From positions 1 through 64,000 of the forward strand of contig CANGQJ010000005.1 in NCBI GenBank assembly GCA_947456625.1: DNA of 64,000 bases, given 5' to 3'. A model generated the notes under the pieces. The model had not been told where the DNA came from. It did no database searches and saw nothing but the letters and a program-made list of their open reading frames with translations. This DNA is from Bacteroidota bacterium. Lineage in GTDB: Bacteria > Bacteroidota > Bacteroidia > Chitinophagales > Chitinophagaceae. A program made the position numbers and the translations under genes. The first letter of the stretch is position 1, and every line of letters begins with the position of its first letter. Shown one piece after another: positions 60,535 to 64,000 of this stretch.

Positions 60535-62748
60535 ATGAATCATATTAAGAAAATTGCAACCAATCAATTGGGCTATGGTTTTATAAAGGACCTACCCAAG
60601 GGAAAAGACGAATACTATTTAAGAAATAAGCAAAACCGAAGCGGCATTGAGTATCGAGGTTTAACTGCACTTGAAATTGAAATTCTTGTGCGTAACCGAA
60701 ATACAAGCGATAACTGGGGCAATATTTTAGTATCCAACGAATTTAACCCTGAGCTGGTAAAAAATTGCTCCTTTTTTGGTTTAATTCGTATTGGCAATTT
60801 GGAAAACAGTTGTTTAAGTTTTAGTGATTTAATTGTTCCTATTGGTATTTACAATTCCACTATTATAAGTTGTGATTTTGGAAACAACGTTTCTATTCAT
60901 AATGTGAATTATATGTCGCATTATATTTTGGGCAATGAGGTAATTATTAATAATGTTAACGAACTAGTTACCACCAACCACTCAAAGTTTGGAAATGGTA
61001 TTATCAAAAAAGGCGAATCCGAAAATGTTAGAATTTGGTTAGAGCTTTGCAATGAAAATACAGGACGTAAAGTATTGCCTTTTAATGGTATGACTACAGG
61101 GGATGCTTACTTATGGACGCGTCACCGCAACGATATTTTGTTACAACAAAAATTTATTGAGTTAACCGACAATCAATTTGATAATAAATTAGGATACTAC
61201 GGAAAAATTGGAGACCGCACTGTTATAAAAAACTGTAAAATAATAAAGGACGTTTGGATTGGCGAAGACGCTTATTTAAAAGGTGCCAATAAAATTAAAA
61301 ACGTAACCATAAACTCCCATCCCGAAGCCAAAACACAGGTAGGTGAAGGTTGTGAATTGGTTAATGGAATTATTGGATATGGCTGCCGAATATTTTACGG
61401 CATTAAGGCGGTACGTTTTGTATTATCCGATTATTCTCAACTAAAATATGGTGCAAGACTTATTAACTCCTTCCTTGGACCCAATGCGACTATTTCCTGT
61501 TGCGAGGTTTTAAATTCGCTAATATTTCCAGCACACGAACAACATCATAACAATAGTTTTTTATGTGCAGCACTTGTAATGGGACAATCCAATATTGCCG
61601 CAGGTGCCACCCTTGGCTCCAACCACAATAGCCGTGGTGCCGATGGTGAAGTAGTGATGGGACGTGGATTTTGGCCTGGACTATGTGTTAGTATTAAACA
61701 CAACTCAGTGTTTGCAAGTTTCTCCCTTTTAAATAAAGGGGATTATAATTATGAATTAAATATTCCTATTCCTTTTTCTTTAATTAGCAACGACCCACTT
61801 AAGGATGAGCTGGTTATTATGCCAGGCTATTGGTTTTTATATAATTTTTATGCCTTAGCAAGAAATGCTTGGAAATATGTAGACCGTGACAAACGTAAAT
61901 ATAAAACACCAATTTACGAGTACGGTTATTTAGCCCCAGACTCTGTAAACGAGTTAATAAGCGCTAGGGAAATTATTGCTAAAGCAGTAGCTAGTGCACA
62001 GTTGTTAAAAGAAAAGAAAGCCCCCATTGCAGATCCGCAAAAATTATTTGCACTAGGCACTGCATTACTAAAAACAAAAACCAAAAAAGATATTGATGCT
62101 TTAGAAATAGTTGTCACTGGTTTTGAAAACAGCAAGCGTAAAACAAAACTTATAAAATGTTTTGACGCTTACCATATGTTTGAAAAAATAATTTTCATTT
62201 ATGGAATGGAGTCGGCTTTAAAACAAATTGAAACTAAAAAGGGTAAAGCAATAATGACTACCCTCCAACAAATAAAAGTAAGTCCTGCCAATTTAACTTG
62301 GACCAATGTGGGTGGACAATTAATACCACAAAAAAATGTGGACAGCCTACTTGCAAAAATTAAAAATAATAGCATTGCCAGCTGGGATCAGGTACACGGT
62401 TTTTATGAGAGTGAATCGGAAAAGTATAATAGTCGTAGAGATAACCACGCACTAGCTTGCCTTGAAACAATTACCCAAAAACCATTGGCTAAATTAAGTA
62501 CTACTTTATTTAATAGTTGGTTGGATACTTATTTAGAAACTAAAGCAGCTATTACAGCAAGTATTCAAAATACTAGGGCTAAGGACTATTCAAACCCTTT
62601 TAGGAAAATGGTTTATGATAACGAAGCAGAAATGAATGCGGTTATTGGTTCAATTAAAGATAATGGCTTTATTAATGATCAAAATAAAATGTTGGAAACA
62701 TTAACCATACAAATTAAAGCGCTCAAAAAGCAATTAAAAGCAAAATAA
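60535..62748 (+). CDS. DUF4954 family protein with a left-handed beta-helix
   Basis: 737 aa, cytosolic. Residues about 70-400 show imperfect hexapeptide periodicity (for example SIHNVNYMSHYILGNEVIIN and VWIGEDAYLKGANKIKNVTI), as in left-handed beta-helix acyl- or nucleotidyl-transferases. The C-terminal third is helical and charged. This matches the large DUF4954 proteins common in Bacteroidota; their biochemical role is not known to me. Close downstream of the secreted amidase (9 nt), so probably one transcript. Confidence 0.8.
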   Translation: MNHIKKIATNQLGYGFIKDLPKGKDEYYLRNKQNRSGIEYRGLTALEIEILVRNRNTSDNWGNILVSNEFNPELVKNCSFFGLIRIGNLENSCLSFSDLIVPIGIYNSTIISCDFGNNVSIHNVNYMSHYILGNEVIINNVNELVTTNHSKFGNGIIKKGESENVRIWLELCNENTGRKVLPFNGMTTGDAYLWTRHRNDILLQQKFIELTDNQFDNKLGYYGKIGDRTVIKNCKIIKDVWIGEDAYLKGANKIKNVTINSHPEAKTQVGEGCELVNGIIGYGCRIFYGIKAVRFVLSDYSQLKYGARLINSFLGPNATISCCEVLNSLIFPAHEQHHNNSFLCAALVMGQSNIAAGATLGSNHNSRGADGEVVMGRGFWPGLCVSIKHNSVFASFSLLNKGDYNYELNIPIPFSLISNDPLKDELVIMPGYWFLYNFYALARNAWKYVDRDKRKYKTPIYEYGYLAPDSVNELISAREIIAKAVASAQLLKEKKAPIADPQKLFALGTALLKTKTKKDIDALEIVVTGFENSKRKTKLIKCFDAYHMFEKIIFIYGMESALKQIETKKGKAIMTTLQQIKVSPANLTWTNVGGQLIPQKNVDSLLAKIKNNSIASWDQVHGFYESESEKYNSRRDNHALACLETITQKPLAKLSTTLFNSWLDTYLETKAAITASIQNTRAKDYSNPFRKMVYDNEAEMNAVIGSIKDNGFINDQNKMLETLTIQIKALKKQLKAK

Positions 62749-62755
62749 AAAATTG

Positions 62756-63991
62756 CTAGCTTAACTCTATTAAAGTAATCTCAGGCAAAATACCTACCCT
62801 GCCGGGATAGCCTAAAAATCCAAAACCTCGGTTTACATATAATTGTTGTGCGCCAGTTTTATAAATGCCCGCCCATTGTTTGTAAACCCATTGCACAGGA
62901 CTCCATTTAAAATAAGGGTTTTCTAAACCAAACTGCATGCCATGCGTATGACCTGCTAGCATTAATTGTATTTGAGGATACTCCTTTATAACTTGTGCCT
63001 CCCAATGGCTTGGATCATGACTCATTAAAATAATAGGATCCTTATCATGCACTCCTTGCATGGCAATATCTAGTTTACCATATTTAGGAAACCTTGCTTT
63101 TGCGCCCCAATTTTCAATGCCCACTAAATAAAAATAAGCGCCCTCTTTTTCAATTTTTACATTTTCATTCATCAAAAGCCTCCATCCTAAATTGGCATGC
63201 ACTTGTTTTAAATCTTGTAAATTTTGCTGCTTGGCTTGTTTGCTTTCCCAAGCTACATAATCACCGTAATCATGATTTCCCAAAGTACTATAAACGCCAT
63301 GCGGTGCTTTTATTTGATTAAAAACGTCCATCCAATGCTGCATTTCGGTGGCTTTGTCATTTACTAAATCCCCGGTGAATAAAACCAAATCTGCATTTTG
63401 TTTATTAATTAAATCAATGCCCTTTTGAACCGCTGCTTTGTCCTGTAAACTCCCACTATGAATGTCACTAATGTGAATTATTTTAAACCCTTTAAATGCA
63501 GATGGCAAACCGTTTAATGCAATATTTTTTTTAATAACTCTGTAATTGTACTTATTTCCAAACCCATAAATAAGTGAAAAAAACAAGGAGGATGCCATAC
63601 CCACTCCCAGCCAACTTAAAAAAGTAGACCTTGGAATGCCATTTTCGGTATTAATAAATTGAGCTCCGGTGTATGAAGTTATTTTACCCAGGGTCCAAAA
63701 AGTGCCACGTCTTATGTCGTCAATTAAAAAAATTAAGGCCATGATGAGTTGGGTAAACATCCACCCCATGCTAATGGAAAATACATATTGCCTAAAATAG
63801 GGGTTGCTATTGTATGGAAACAGGATAAATGACCCTAAGCAAACTAAACATAATACCCAATAAGCAATACTAATGCCTGTTCTTAAACCTTGGCCACTTC
63901 CTTGAAGCAGGTGCTTTATGACCTGAAAAGTGTAAAAGTTAATGGCGATCAATATAAATAGCAGGATTGAAATAAAAACAGGGTTTCTCAT
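62756..63991 (-). CDS. Membrane-anchored metallophosphoesterase
   Basis: 411 aa. Four or so N-terminal membrane helices (1-155) precede a calcineurin-like phosphoesterase domain with all the metal motifs: HISDIHSGS, TGDLVND, TLGNHDYGD, MSHDPSHWE and AGHTHGMQFG. The layout is that of the YkuE/YaeI-type phosphodiesterases. Substrate may be a lipid or nucleotide phosphodiester at the envelope. Convergent with the DUF4954 gene across 7 nt. The start is near the window edge, and its promoter is mostly outside. Confidence 0.9.
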   Translation of the reverse strand: MRNPVFISILLFILIAINFYTFQVIKHLLQGSGQGLRTGISIAYWVLCLVCLGSFILFPYNSNPYFRQYVFSISMGWMFTQLIMALIFLIDDIRRGTFWTLGKITSYTGAQFINTENGIPRSTFLSWLGVGMASSLFFSLIYGFGNKYNYRVIKKNIALNGLPSAFKGFKIIHISDIHSGSLQDKAAVQKGIDLINKQNADLVLFTGDLVNDKATEMQHWMDVFNQIKAPHGVYSTLGNHDYGDYVAWESKQAKQQNLQDLKQVHANLGWRLLMNENVKIEKEGAYFYLVGIENWGAKARFPKYGKLDIAMQGVHDKDPIILMSHDPSHWEAQVIKEYPQIQLMLAGHTHGMQFGLENPYFKWSPVQWVYKQWAGIYKTGAQQLYVNRGFGFLGYPGRVGILPEITLIELS

Positions 63992-64000
63992 ATAGGGATT

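Noticed and set aside
1-64000. CRISPR arrays, IS elements, prophage, rRNA operons
   Set aside because: I looked for regular repeats, transposase or integrase motifs and rRNA sequence and saw none.

Overview
The window looks like a chromosomal segment of a Bacteroidota bacterium, most likely from the Chitinophagaceae or a close relative. The family-level placement is inference. The DNA is AT-rich, genes mostly lack Shine-Dalgarno sequences, and many are preceded by the Bacteroidota -7 element TAnnTTTG. The gene content fits: DUF2723 (GT117), DUF4954, an OMP_b-brl type receptor, a NusG paralogue, fused hisB and hisIE, and ArnT-like and M1 proteins. I see no phage, IS element, CRISPR array or rRNA.

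Layout. 1-1.1 kb: start of an aromatic amino acid operon on the minus strand (pheA, then an aminotransferase cut by the window edge), preceded by a Phe/Tyr-rich leader peptide and attenuator. 1.2-1.7 kb: a possible 29-aa membrane peptide, a 58-aa lipoprotein and its structured 3' region. 1.8-3.5 kb: an ECF sigma factor and a membrane protein that joins an anti-sigma-like N-terminus to a trypsin-like protease. 3.6-32 kb: housekeeping and envelope genes (nucleotidyltransferase, PLP deaminase, lipB, rluD-type synthase, M1 peptidase, ArnT-like and DUF2723 glycosyltransferases, PAP2, glmM, cysteine desulfurase, mtaB, S41 protease plus NusG paralogue, tRNA-His, outer membrane receptor, pcm, phosphohexomutase, an Fe-S oxidoreductase pair, ArsC-like and TlpA-like proteins). 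32-47.8 kb: a continuous minus-strand his/trp supraoperon. 47.9-64 kb: GH16, lactonase, SET protein, mgtE, GNAT, glmS, AlkB-like oxygenase, DUF885, YjbR, DEAD helicase, amidase, DUF4954 and a metallophosphoesterase.

The main result is regulatory. Three short ORFs, none longer than 27 codons, are ribosome-stalling leader peptides: one rich in Phe/Tyr before pheA, one with Trp-Trp-Trp before trpE, and one with His-Ile-His-His-His before hisG. Each is followed by an intrinsic terminator whose 5' arm can pair instead with the end of the leader, so each has complete attenuator logic. The his genes are split. hisG-hisD-hisC-(secreted propeller protein, cytochrome c)-hisB lie behind the His attenuator, while hisH-hisA-hisF-hisIE lie downstream of trpA with no visible promoter of their own, behind the Trp attenuator. 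Several genes, including two of these leader peptides, have their ATG only 3-7 nt after the TAnnTTTG box, which suggests leaderless or nearly leaderless transcripts.
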